The notes below the pieces were generated by a model. The model was not told the origin of the DNA. It searched no databases and worked only from the letters and a program-made list of their open reading frames with translations. A stretch of DNA of 14,068 nucleotides from an uncultured Saprospiraceae bacterium (GTDB lineage: Bacteria; Bacteroidota; Bacteroidia; Chitinophagales; Saprospiraceae): NCBI GenBank assembly GCA_937894165.1, contig CALCSX010000040.1:1-14068 (forward strand), written 5' to 3'. Numbering within the stretch: position 1 is the first letter of the stretch; the number at the start of each line of letters is the position of its first letter. Shown here piece after piece: positions 6,160 to 14,068 of this stretch. Both the position numbers and the translations under genes were made by a program.

Positions 6160-7404
6160 TTACTTTACAATTAAATAAATTTCCTTTTTGACCTTCATTT
6201 CATTTCTTTTAATCTTGATTCGAACTTTTCTTGCAGAGGGTAGACTTAAAATTCGGTAAATTTTATCCAGGGACAACATAAATCTTGGTATTCCATTGAT
6301 AGATAGGATTTCATCACCTATTTGTAGATTACTTTCCATAGCTGGAGAATTATCTTGAATAAAGACTATGTAATAATGATTTAAATATGGACCTGATGCG
6401 AAGATGATTAATCCACTTTTGTCAAATCTCATCTTTTCATTAAATTTATTATTGGGACGCAAATAAATTTTTTCCTCTTTATAATCCAAGAAGTAGTCAA
6501 AACGCTTTAAAATCTTGTTTCCAATCAATCCATTTCTTCTCGAAAAATTGCTCTCCATATATAAGCTATCAGCCTCTTGATAATGAATGGTCAAGTCTGA
6601 AAATGGATATTGGTTTATACTAAATTGATTGATCCGTGCCGAGTAACCGTTGAGATAACCACCTAATCCCATCCCAATTTTTGCAGGACTAACATGGCTT
6701 GTGAGATCCACTAATGAAGAATCACTATTCAGGAACAAAAGTAATGAAGTTGCCGCGCCACTATCCATCAGCAAATTAATTTCACTGGTAATACCGTTTG
6801 CCATTTCAATCTTACAGGGAATAAATAGTCTGTCTTTATGTAAATTAACCTTGATGACAGAAAAATCGTCCGGAATGGCTCGACCGGTGTTTTCTTGGGG
6901 ATGCAGTTTTATTATTCTATTCTTATTATCAATTTCTACCAAATAGTTCTTAAAAAAATTGGAGCCCAAAATTCCATCTACTCTAAAACCCACATAACTT
7001 TCAACATCAAAGTAGTCCTCTTTTAATAATAAAAAATCCATGGCCATTTCGGTGAGTCCTAGTCTGAAATTCACATCTTTAATGGGATAAGCACTTAGAA
7101 TTTGAGAGCGATCTGCGCCTATTACTTTCACTTCACGATCATATCTAATATTCAGAAGATCTATTACGGGCTTCTTAAACAGCAGGCTGAATTCCGCTCC
7201 TGTGTCAAAAATCAAATTCAAAGGTATAAAACCTTCCAACTTTAATTCAACTATCATCAGATCTCCTTTCACATAAAAAGGAATGGCTATGGGTTTGGAG
7301 GATTTTGATGGTGGTAAATGTGGAGCTGCTAGCGTTGGTGAGAACGTTATGAAAAGAAAGACTATTGAAAGTATGCTTATGATCATAAAAAGAGTTTTAA
7401 TCAA
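6160..7404 (-). CDS. Two-lobed retropepsin-like aspartyl protease with C-terminal PDZ domain
   Basis: This 414-residue protein has an N-terminal hydrophobic segment (about 4-27) that is a signal peptide or anchor. There are two aspartyl-protease-like lobes, each with a catalytic-type motif: FDTGAEFSLLF with D67, and MDSGAATSLLLF with D214. Each is followed by the matching hydrophobic-glycine motif, GILGSNFF (144-151) and GLIGNKIL (292-299). A PDZ-like domain follows at about 330-400, with the LQIGDEILSINGIP core at 360-373. It is predicted to be a periplasmic or membrane-attached protease; substrate unknown. The start used is TTG at 7404, overlapping the stop of the upstream transporter gene by 4 bases (TTGA). 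It supplies the lysine expected before a signal sequence. An ATG six codons later (complement of 7384-7386) is the alternative. The domain call is secure. Confidence 0.85.
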   Translation of the reverse strand: MIKTLFMIISILSIVFLFITFSPTLAAPHLPPSKSSKPIAIPFYVKGDLMIVELKLEGFIPLNLIFDTGAEFSLLFKKPVIDLLNIRYDREVKVIGADRSQILSAYPIKDVNFRLGLTEMAMDFLLLKEDYFDVESYVGFRVDGILGSNFFKNYLVEIDNKNRIIKLHPQENTGRAIPDDFSVIKVNLHKDRLFIPCKIEMANGITSEINLLMDSGAATSLLLFLNSDSSLVDLTSHVSPAKIGMGLGGYLNGYSARINQFSINQYPFSDLTIHYQEADSLYMESNFSRRNGLIGNKILKRFDYFLDYKEEKIYLRPNNKFNEKMRFDKSGLIIFASGPYLNHYYIVFIQDNSPAMESNLQIGDEILSINGIPRFMLSLDKIYRILSLPSARKVRIKIKRNEMKVKKEIYLIVK

Positions 7405-8342
7405 TTCTCCAACTGCAATAGCTTTGCTTTCGGATGTTCAGAATGAATTTTTCGGAATATAAATGCTGAACCAAGTCCTGAAATTAAATGCCAAATGCCC
7501 CAAAATGCAGCAATGAGCAACATACCCGGGTTTGAATCCAGAAAATTAAAGATGATTACAAATGCCAAACCTGTATTTTGCATTCCAGTCTCCAAAGTGA
7601 TCGCTATGGCATTGTATGCTTTTAATTTTAATATATAAATTGTTATAAGATAGGTGATTATTAAAATAATTAAATTGTGACCAATAACCAGACCTATAAC
7701 GGCATGGAGGTAGGTTTGGACGGCCTCAAAGTTGCTATACAATCCCACAGCAATAAAACCGAAAAAAATACTAAAACTTAAAATGTTTGTAGCTTTTTTG
7801 ATTTTATTGGCAAATGTGGTGAAATACTTTTGGGTCAACATCCCTAATATTGTAGGAATTATGGTGATGAGGACAATTATTTTAAACATTTCCCAGATCG
7901 AAAGCGAGAAATCATTAACCTCACTTCCGAGAATGGCATCCGGTAGAAGAGCGGCGAAAATGGCAAAATTTAATGGAGTAGCAAAGGTTGCCAACATTGT
8001 TGCAAAACTCGTTAAAGTAATAGACAATGCAGTATTAGCTTTCGCAATGTGAACAGCAAAATTAGAAACATTCCCCCCCGGACAAGCCGCCACCAAAATC
8101 AATCCTAAAGCAATCGATGGATGTGGTTTGACAAGCAATATTAGGAGGAAGGTCAATAAAGGAAGAAAGAGAAATTGACTCGCCAAACCTAATAAAACCA
8201 GTCTCGAATTTTTCAAAACATAGGTAAAATGAGATATTTTGAGATCTAATGCCACCCCAAACATGATGAAAGCAATTAAAAAATTTAATAGAAAAACACT
8301 ATCTTCATTAAATACGATGGGCACACTATCAAAATTTTCCAT
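7401..8342 (-). CDS. BASS-family (bile acid:sodium symporter-like) transporter
   Basis: This 313-residue inner-membrane protein is hydrophobic throughout, with about 9-10 membrane segments. It carries two hallmark motifs of the SBF/BASS family, ACPGGNVSN (86-94) and ETGMQNTGLA (251-260), which form the substrate and sodium sites in characterised members. Bacterial relatives carry bile acids, pantoate, pyruvate or other organic anions with sodium; the substrate here cannot be told. It is the first gene of a two-gene operon, its stop overlapping the start of the aspartyl protease gene. A 7-bp inverted repeat CTTGTTA (8348-8354) / TAACAAG (8368-8374) lies just upstream of the ATG and could be an operator. 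Confidence 0.92.
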   Translation of the reverse strand: MENFDSVPIVFNEDSVFLLNFLIAFIMFGVALDLKISHFTYVLKNSRLVLLGLASQFLFLPLLTFLLILLVKPHPSIALGLILVAACPGGNVSNFAVHIAKANTALSITLTSFATMLATFATPLNFAIFAALLPDAILGSEVNDFSLSIWEMFKIIVLITIIPTILGMLTQKYFTTFANKIKKATNILSFSIFFGFIAVGLYSNFEAVQTYLHAVIGLVIGHNLIILIITYLITIYILKLKAYNAIAITLETGMQNTGLAFVIIFNFLDSNPGMLLIAAFWGIWHLISGLGSAFIFRKIHSEHPKAKLLQLEN

Positions 8343-8347
8343 TGCTT

Positions 8348-8374
8348 CTTGTTAATTCTAAACAATATAACAAG
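8348..8374. repeat. Inverted repeat upstream of the BASS transporter gene
   Basis: CTTGTTA and TAACAAG are perfect 7-bp arms separated by 13 bases, starting 6 bases before the transporter ATG. The position fits an operator or a leader hairpin. The arms are short enough to arise by chance in A/T-rich DNA. Confidence 0.3.
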
Positions 8375-8578
8375 ATTGCTTTATTTGGTAAAATTTTGGA
8401 TACTAATTCGGTCGTTTGGAAGCGTTTTTGGATGAAATTTCAAATTTTGCAAAAAAACTGACCTAAATTTTATGGAATTTGAAGATTTTTGCGTCTATAT
8501 AATGAAGGGCAGATTCAAATTGACATTTTTGATTTGAAAAGACCGCAAACTTTATTATTAAATTGAATAAATTGAGGA

Positions 8579-11500
8579 ATGGATAACAATGTATCTGTGA
8601 GTGATTTGGCGGCGTATTTTTATAGTCAAATTACCAAATTGATTGCTGAAGAAGAGGAAGATTGGTTGCCCAAATTTGCTCATATTTTCACTAATTTTAT
8701 TATATTAACTACTGACAAATCCGGATTGGTTTTCAATTCGCTATTTGCAAGAATGTCTTATCTGGCTTACACTGAGAATATTCGGGGTGATTTAAGTTAC
8801 TGCATGCACAAAGCGCGGAAGCAATTTGAGTCGAATAGTGCCCAAGCTTATTTCACCGATAAGAATTCTTATGCTATACTCTGTATTCTTATAGAAAAAG
8901 TGTGGAAGGAACCGGTTCCTGGTGATTTGGCATTTATTAAGGAGTTTCTTCCGGTAAAACAATATTCTCCGAGTTCCAATTATTTAAAGTTTTATCCTTA
9001 TGTAAGGCTTCATTTATTAGAAAAAATTGAAGAAAAGGGTCATTGGAAAGTAGTGTGGGAGGATCACCCGGATGAATATTTCTTTTTAAATTATAGAATT
9101 AGCGATGAAAAGGAAAATTTACAATCTACTGTAAAATTAATTGAAGAAAAGTATTCCTTGCCCCTGACAATTAGTGTCATAGACGCAGAACTGAGAGATG
9201 AAAATATTTTTGAAGGAAACGCCATCATTCTCGAGCCTGATTTTTTGATAGATGTTACTACTATCGCTCAGAGTTTTCATAATAAAGGTACTTTTCCGCA
9301 TTTACAGATTTTGAATAAATGGCTGCCTATGCTCAGCAGCCCTTCGCTATTGCTGGGAAATTTAGCCAATTTTACCCTCGATCACTTGATAGGCAAATCA
9401 GATTTGACTTTTAAGGAATTGCTTCCCTTATATTTTAGAAATTTTGCACTGGATTTTGCTTTTATGAATGATGCGGAGCTAAGAAAGTTGCTTTTAGATC
9501 TCCAAGTTCATTTTACGAGTCTGAAGACAATGGTAGATTCCGGTTTTGCTAAAGTAGGAATTGATATTTCCGATTGTTTTTTAGAACCCACTTTCTATTC
9601 CTCGCGCTACGGAATTCAGGGGCGACTTGATATATTATATCAAAATCCTCGGGCAGTCAATGACTTATGTATAGTAGAATTAAAGAGTGGTTCACCCTAC
9701 AGACCTAACAAATATGGCATTGGACATAGCCATTATATTCAAACACTGCTCTACGATTTGTTGATCAGGTCTGCATTTGGCGAAAATAAAAGGCCTGTAA
9801 GTTATATTTTATATTCTAAAATGCTCTTGGATCAGCTAAAATATGCACCGGCTGTTCGATCTCAGCAGTATGAGGCACTTGATGTCAGAAATCAAATTGT
9901 CGTGCAGGAAAAGGAGCTTTCTGAGGTATATTCCGTGGAGGAAATGGAGGATTTTTTGAATCCATTAAGAGCTGAAAACAATCCGACTGTCGAAGGCTTT
10001 GTAGCTTCGGATCTCAGACATTTCTTCGAAATTTGGAATGGTATGGATGGGATGGAGAAAGCATATTTTAGTGCTTTTATGGGATTCACAGCGAGAGAGC
10101 ATTTGTTATCCAAATCCGGTATTCAGAATAATGAAAGATCCAATGGGCAATCCTCACTTTGGCTGGAAAGTCTTCAGGAGAAGGAATCTAAATTCTCAAC
10201 CTTGAGCTTTCTGAGAGTGATAGAAAATCGCAGCAATGAAGCAGATCCAATTATAGTCATGCAGCGTAGCGTTCAGACCAATGCCATGGCCAATTTGCGG
10301 GTAGGAGATATAGGAATACTTTATCCCTATGATGGAGAGGATCAAACCATTCTAAATGCACAGCTTTTTAAGTGCAGTATAGTCCAGATGGATGATAAGA
10401 CGGTGACGGTGAGATTGCGGGCTGCAGTTTTCAGCAAGAAGCTTTTCGAAGGGATTAGTTTTTGGAATATTGAGTCTGATCATATGGACAGCAGCTTTAA
10501 TGCGCAATACCGCTCCTTTATTTACTTGTTTAAATCAGATTTTATCAAACGAAGGAAAATATTGGGTATTTTGCCACCTGCGCTGCCTTCGAAAAAGGTT
10601 ATTGAGCTTCCCTTCGTTTTATCTGAGGAGCAGAGGGGCATCATTTCAGGTATTATAAATTCATCGGATTATTATTTACTTTGGGGCCCTCCCGGAACAG
10701 GAAAGACATCCTTCATCTTGAAATATTTGGTACAGTGGCTGATGGAAAATACGCAGGAGCGGATCATGTTAATGGCACTTACCAATAGAGCTGTAGATGA
10801 AATCTGCGATGCAATTCTCGAAATTTCGCCATCAGTCTCAAAGGAACTGATACGTATCGGTTCTCGTTTTTCAGTAGGAGAAAATTCCAGAGAGTATCTG
10901 CTACAAAGTCAAATGGAAGAGGTTGAAAATAGGGATGGTTTGCAAAAGATTTTGAAGCAGAAAAGAATATGGACAGGAACTGTCGCCAGCGTCAATGGAA
11001 AACGGGAAATATTGGAGCGTTTGAAATTTGATAGAGTTATTATCGATGAAGCTTCGCAATTGCTAGAGCCAATGGTGGTGGGTTTATTGCCGCTTTTCGA
11101 TCATTTTACCATGATTGGGGATCACAGACAGTTACCTGCAGTGGTGGTTCAGCCGGAGAAAACCTGCAAGGTGAAAGAGAAAGTTCTCAATGAAATTCAT
11201 TTGAATACCTTGTCGTCTTCTCTTTTCGAAAGACTTATCGATCGGAGTAAGGATCTGAATTGCCCGGATAATTTGGGTAAATTAAGTTTTCAAGGCAGGA
11301 TGGTGCCAGGTATTATGGAATTTCCATCTACTCATTTCTATAACGGGGGACTTAAAGCATTAGATTCAGTAAAAAGCCAAAATCATTGGGAAATAAAAGA
11401 TTCTGTAGATCAAAGAGATTTGGAATTTAAAATGTTGGTTTTGGAATCGCCCTCCCTCTTTTTACCTCATAGTTTTATTCAACCCGGAAATGTCAAAACG

Positions 11501-11965
11501 AATAAAGTAGAAGCGGAACTTACCGTTGAATTAATTAAAAAACTCACCGCTTGGTATGCAGAAATGGGGAAGGAGTGGACTGCGAAAACTCTCGGGGTCA
11601 TCACACCTTATCGGTCACAAATCGCTTGCATAAATAAAGAAATTCACGATGCAGGTTTGGATGTGAATCAGTTTTCTGTGGATACTGTGGAGAGGTATCA
11701 AGGAGGAGCGAGAGACATTATAATTATATCCTTATGTTTGAATAGCAAGCAGCAATTGCAAAATTTGGTTTCACTCTCCTCTGACGGTGTCGATAGAAAG
11801 CTGAATGTGGCATTGACCCGTGCTCGAAAGCAATTATTTATCATTGGGAACCCACTTTTGATGAAGGAGTCTAGGTTTTATAAGGCTTTGATGGATCAGT
11901 TGCCTTCTTTGGATTATTTGTTGAAGGATACTAAGAATCAAAAATCAGGTATTATAGGTAAGTAA
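8579..11965 (+). CDS. Dna2-like protein: RecB/Cas4-type nuclease fused to Upf1-like SF1 helicase
   Basis: This 1128-residue protein has an N-terminal ~330-residue region I do not recognise. A PD-(D/E)XK nuclease follows, with D351 in GRLDILY, E367-x-K369 in IVELKSG and a QxxxY motif at Q388-Y392, as in RecB, Cas4 and Dna2. The SF1 helicase follows, with Walker A GPPGTGKT (703-710), Walker B DEASQ (823-827), motif III GDHRQLP and motif IV FQGRM near 903. The TPYRSQ motif lies near 1011, VERYQGGARD near 1037 and LNVALTRARKQ near 1075. DEASQ places it with Upf1/Dna2 enzymes. No four-cysteine Fe-S cluster of the Dna2/Cas4 type is evident. Expected activity is ATP-driven DNA unwinding with single-strand cleavage, for repair or possibly phage defence. 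It stands alone. Its last ~50 codons are duplicated at 13699-13848. Confidence 0.92.
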   Translation: MDNNVSVSDLAAYFYSQITKLIAEEEEDWLPKFAHIFTNFIILTTDKSGLVFNSLFARMSYLAYTENIRGDLSYCMHKARKQFESNSAQAYFTDKNSYAILCILIEKVWKEPVPGDLAFIKEFLPVKQYSPSSNYLKFYPYVRLHLLEKIEEKGHWKVVWEDHPDEYFFLNYRISDEKENLQSTVKLIEEKYSLPLTISVIDAELRDENIFEGNAIILEPDFLIDVTTIAQSFHNKGTFPHLQILNKWLPMLSSPSLLLGNLANFTLDHLIGKSDLTFKELLPLYFRNFALDFAFMNDAELRKLLLDLQVHFTSLKTMVDSGFAKVGIDISDCFLEPTFYSSRYGIQGRLDILYQNPRAVNDLCIVELKSGSPYRPNKYGIGHSHYIQTLLYDLLIRSAFGENKRPVSYILYSKMLLDQLKYAPAVRSQQYEALDVRNQIVVQEKELSEVYSVEEMEDFLNPLRAENNPTVEGFVASDLRHFFEIWNGMDGMEKAYFSAFMGFTAREHLLSKSGIQNNERSNGQSSLWLESLQEKESKFSTLSFLRVIENRSNEADPIIVMQRSVQTNAMANLRVGDIGILYPYDGEDQTILNAQLFKCSIVQMDDKTVTVRLRAAVFSKKLFEGISFWNIESDHMDSSFNAQYRSFIYLFKSDFIKRRKILGILPPALPSKKVIELPFVLSEEQRGIISGIINSSDYYLLWGPPGTGKTSFILKYLVQWLMENTQERIMLMALTNRAVDEICDAILEISPSVSKELIRIGSRFSVGENSREYLLQSQMEEVENRDGLQKILKQKRIWTGTVASVNGKREILERLKFDRVIIDEASQLLEPMVVGLLPLFDHFTMIGDHRQLPAVVVQPEKTCKVKEKVLNEIHLNTLSSSLFERLIDRSKDLNCPDNLGKLSFQGRMVPGIMEFPSTHFYNGGLKALDSVKSQNHWEIKDSVDQRDLEFKMLVLESPSLFLPHSFIQPGNVKTNKVEAELTVELIKKLTAWYAEMGKEWTAKTLGVITPYRSQIACINKEIHDAGLDVNQFSVDTVERYQGGARDIIIISLCLNSKQQLQNLVSLSSDGVDRKLNVALTRARKQLFIIGNPLLMKESRFYKALMDQLPSLDYLLKDTKNQKSGIIGK

Positions 11966-12128
11966 AGTAAAATTTTTTGATGACATAAATTGAATTTTCA
12001 GACACAAAGTCCTTGTTTTGATGTAAAATGTGTAAATTGGGATCTAGAATTCATATTTTTCACAATCTCGAATTTATGTTACGTTTTGTAATTATTGTTT
12101 TAAGCCTGTTCCCATTGATATTATTATT

Positions 12129-13658
12129 ATGAAATACTTTATTTTATATTTTTTACTTTTATTAAACACTCTTCTATCGGGTCAGAGTAAACAGGATTAT
12201 TATTGGCTATTGGGTTATGAGACAAACTTGGAAGGAAATGGAGCGAATGGCTATTGTTTTGACTTCAATCAAAAGGCCATGACCATCGACCCTTTAACCC
12301 TGCCTTTAGGCTTTAGTATGAATAATGCCTCTATATGTGATATGGAAGGGAATCTACTTTTTTATACCAACGGGCAGGCGGTGATGAACAGGGAGATGGA
12401 GATCATGGCGAATGGTGATAGCATCAATGCGGGAAGATGGCAGGAGCTGTTCTGGGCCAATCCTTTTAGGGGCTACCCCGGCAGGCAGGATGTGTTGATA
12501 CTACCAGATCCCGGCGATGTCAATGGATTTTATTTGTTTCATAAATCGCGTGAATATTTCCCGACGGAAAAGGATTCTACAAGACTAAGATGGAGTTATA
12601 TTGATATGAATTTGGATGCTGGATTAGGAGATGTAAGCTCAAAAAATAATGTAGTTTATGATAAACATGATATACTATGGAGTTATTTTACAGCTATTTC
12701 TCACAAAGACGGTAAGGATTGGTGGTTACTTCAACCTAGTTTAGAAGATTCTACTATTCTCACCTTTTTATTGGATGATCAGGGGATTCATCGTCAGGAG
12801 GATCAGAGTGCAAAAGTGTATTTTGACAGACATAGATCGAGTTCCAGCGGTACGGCCAAGTTCAGCCCTGACGGAACTAAATATGCGATTTATAATTACT
12901 ATGATCAGCTGCATGTCTATGATTTTGACCGGAGTAGTGGGAAGTTGAGCAATCATGTACAGGTAGAGATCTATGACCCCGAAGAAATAGACAGAAATGA
13001 TATTAGATTTGCCAGTGTAGAATGGTCGCCAAACAGCCGGTTCATCTATACGGCATCCAGGGATGACCTGTTTCAGGTGGATTCATGGGAGGAAGACATC
13101 CATTCAGGGGTAAGGTTGATAGACACATTTAATGGGACTGCAGATCCATTCTGGACAGTTTTTACATTAATGGAACAAGGACCCGATTGCAGGATATATA
13201 TGGCTCCTCAAAGTGGCTCTAAATCAATGCATGTGATCAACAAACCGGATGAATTAGGGACGGCCTGTAATTTTGTTCAAAATGGGATACAACTGCCCTA
13301 TCATAATAGTGGTTGTCTGCCCAACTTCCCCCGATTCAGGGTGGATGAAGAGGAGAAGTGTGATCCTACGTTGGTATCGGTATTCGGCCAGACAGTCTAT
13401 TACCGCAGGAATATAGAGGTGTACCCCAATCCGTCAAGCGGTGTTTTTCATATAGTCAAGCCTGAGGAATTGGAGGAAGGGGATTTAAGGGTGATGGATC
13501 AGAATGGCAGGGAGATATATCAGACGAAGATGGGTGGCTTGCCGCAGAATACTCAAATAGACATCAGTAGTTTTCCTTCGGGCATGTATCTGTTGGAGAT
13601 ATTCCCGGAAGATAATACAGAGAGGATTTTTTATAGTGCGAAGTTGAATAAGATGTAG
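12129..13658 (+). CDS. Secreted beta-propeller-like protein with T9SS type A sorting domain
   Basis: This 509-residue protein has a signal peptide (about 1-19, ending LLSGQS). The next part, with SICDMEGNLLFYTNG near 66-80, recalls a protein type common in Saprospiria-like bacteria. The middle shows WD40/PD40-like strands, GTAKFSPDGTKYAIYNYYDQ near 240 and VEWSPNSRFIYTASRDD near 297, suggesting a beta-propeller. The last ~79 residues are a T9SS type A C-terminal domain: VYPNPSSGVFHI from 431, LRVMDQNGREIY, then ISSFPSGMYLLEI. It is expected to cross the outer membrane by the PorSS/T9SS route and be released or anchored at the surface. Base composition alternates: 35/60 G+C at 12421-12480 but 18/60 at 12601-12660. 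The gene is bracketed by two copies of the helicase tail. Ligand or enzymatic role unknown. Confidence 0.85.
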   Translation: MKYFILYFLLLLNTLLSGQSKQDYYWLLGYETNLEGNGANGYCFDFNQKAMTIDPLTLPLGFSMNNASICDMEGNLLFYTNGQAVMNREMEIMANGDSINAGRWQELFWANPFRGYPGRQDVLILPDPGDVNGFYLFHKSREYFPTEKDSTRLRWSYIDMNLDAGLGDVSSKNNVVYDKHDILWSYFTAISHKDGKDWWLLQPSLEDSTILTFLLDDQGIHRQEDQSAKVYFDRHRSSSSGTAKFSPDGTKYAIYNYYDQLHVYDFDRSSGKLSNHVQVEIYDPEEIDRNDIRFASVEWSPNSRFIYTASRDDLFQVDSWEEDIHSGVRLIDTFNGTADPFWTVFTLMEQGPDCRIYMAPQSGSKSMHVINKPDELGTACNFVQNGIQLPYHNSGCLPNFPRFRVDEEEKCDPTLVSVFGQTVYYRRNIEVYPNPSSGVFHIVKPEELEEGDLRVMDQNGREIYQTKMGGLPQNTQIDISSFPSGMYLLEIFPEDNTERIFYSAKLNKM

Positions 13659-13698
13659 GGGTGGGAAGACATTTTAATATATAAACCGGTTCAGATTT

Positions 13699-13848
13699 TC
13701 ACTTTCTTCTGATGATGTGGATAGAAAGCTGAATGTGGCATTGACCCGCGCTCGAAAGCAGTTATTTATTATTGGGAACCCACTATTGATGAAGGAATCG
13801 AGGTATTATAAGGCTTTAATGGATACTCTTTCATATTTAAAGTCCTAA
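13699..13848 (+). pseudogene. Remnant: duplicated 3' end of the Dna2-like helicase gene
   Basis: The frame ending at the TAA at 13846-13848 reads SLSSDDVDRKLNVALTRARK, then QLFIIGNPLLMKESRYYKAL, then MDTLSYLKS. It matches helicase motif VI and the C-terminus. Over 126 bases (13699-13824 against 11771-11896) I count 13 differences, about 90% identity. Eleven are silent third-position changes and two alter the protein (G to D, F to Y). The last residues differ from the intact gene but still align loosely (MDTL-SYLKS against MDQLPSLDYLLKD). There is no start, promoter or helicase core, and homology stops near 13695. It is therefore a gene fragment from a once-functional diverged copy, not an error-laden decayed duplicate. 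Confidence 0.88.
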
Positions 13849-14068
13849 TAAAACTCAGATTTAGGCAAGAAATTTAAATCACTTGTATTATTTGACCATA
13901 GAAATATTACCTGATTTCTCCATTAAAATGATTGATATTAAGGAATGATTTTAAAATGATGCTCTTTTAGGATTTGTAAAGAGAATGATGGTATATTATA
14001 TAAATTTCCCATTAAATTTTACTAAAATTTAATTTTTATTTTGTTAATTAAACCATAATACATATCTT
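13849..14068. other. A/T-rich end of window, no gene seen
   Basis: After the helicase remnant I find no supported reading frame, RNA gene or clear terminator on either strand up to the right edge. Confidence 0.5.

Noticed and set aside
6701..8052. Plus-strand open frames opposite the aspartyl protease and the BASS transporter (6701-6946 and 7732-8052)
   Set aside because: They are antisense shadows; the minus-strand genes have strong family motifs throughout, and the plus-strand readings have none.
12060..12128. Promoter for the T9SS-cargo gene at TTACGTTTTGTAATT
   Set aside because: It has one base too many between TA and TTTG to match the -7 consensus, and no -33 partner is clear, so I did not list it.
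9892..12956. Short frames within the helicase and T9SS genes (9892-10113, 10470-10658, 12768-12956)
   Set aside because: Each overlaps a motif-confirmed coding sequence in another frame and has no independent support.
1..14068. CRISPR array, tRNA, rRNA, transposase or integrase
   Set aside because: I saw no regularly spaced direct repeats, no tRNA or rRNA signature, and no transposase or recombinase motif on either strand.

Overview
The window looks like a chromosomal segment of a member of the Bacteroidota, possibly Saprospiria-like. Four features point that way. Exact TAnnTTTG (-7) promoter elements lie upstream of several transcription units. Translation leaders are A/T-rich with no Shine-Dalgarno sequence, including that of the ribosomal-protein pair. 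There is a TonB-dependent receptor with an N-terminal carboxypeptidase-regulatory-like domain and several small outer-membrane beta-barrels. One secreted protein carries a type IX secretion (T9SS) type A C-terminal sorting domain. The class-level placement is inference.

Left edge (1-590): the 5' part of an Abi-family (AbiD/AbiF-like) gene runs off the left end on the minus strand. Divergent from it is an apparently free-standing small RNA gene: an exact -7 promoter element, a 6-bp outer stem enclosing a CTCG-loop hairpin, and a rho-independent terminator. No protein gene follows it on the same strand. AbiF-type genes are known to travel with a non-coding RNA antitoxin, so this is the most interesting candidate system in the window. 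Most of the protein lies outside it.

588-3958: a TonB-dependent outer-membrane receptor (minus) and a DUF4625-type lipoprotein (plus) diverge from an intergenic region with two 15-bp 7-1-7 palindromes of the Fur-family type. This suggests a metal-controlled uptake locus, with zinc a reasonable guess.

3972-6091: a small outer-membrane beta-barrel gene (minus) meets the lipoprotein gene tail-to-tail over a possible shared terminator. The rplU-rpmA operon (ribosomal proteins L21 and L27) follows with its own promoter element and a strong terminator. A DUF3575-like outer-membrane protein gene (minus) comes next, with a well-formed promoter and terminator that support moving its start to 6017.

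6160-8342: a two-gene minus-strand operon with a 4-base overlap encodes a BASS-family (bile acid:sodium symporter-like) transporter and a two-lobed aspartyl protease with a C-terminal PDZ domain.

8579-13848: a 1128-residue Dna2-like protein (RecB/Cas4-type nuclease fused to an Upf1-like SF1 helicase) is followed by a T9SS-secreted beta-propeller-like protein. Beyond that lies a gene remnant that duplicates the last ~50 codons of the helicase at about 90% nucleotide identity. Almost all differences are synonymous, so the secreted-protein gene is bracketed by two helicase tails, the scar of a past recombination. The last ~220 bases are A/T-rich and I see nothing in them.
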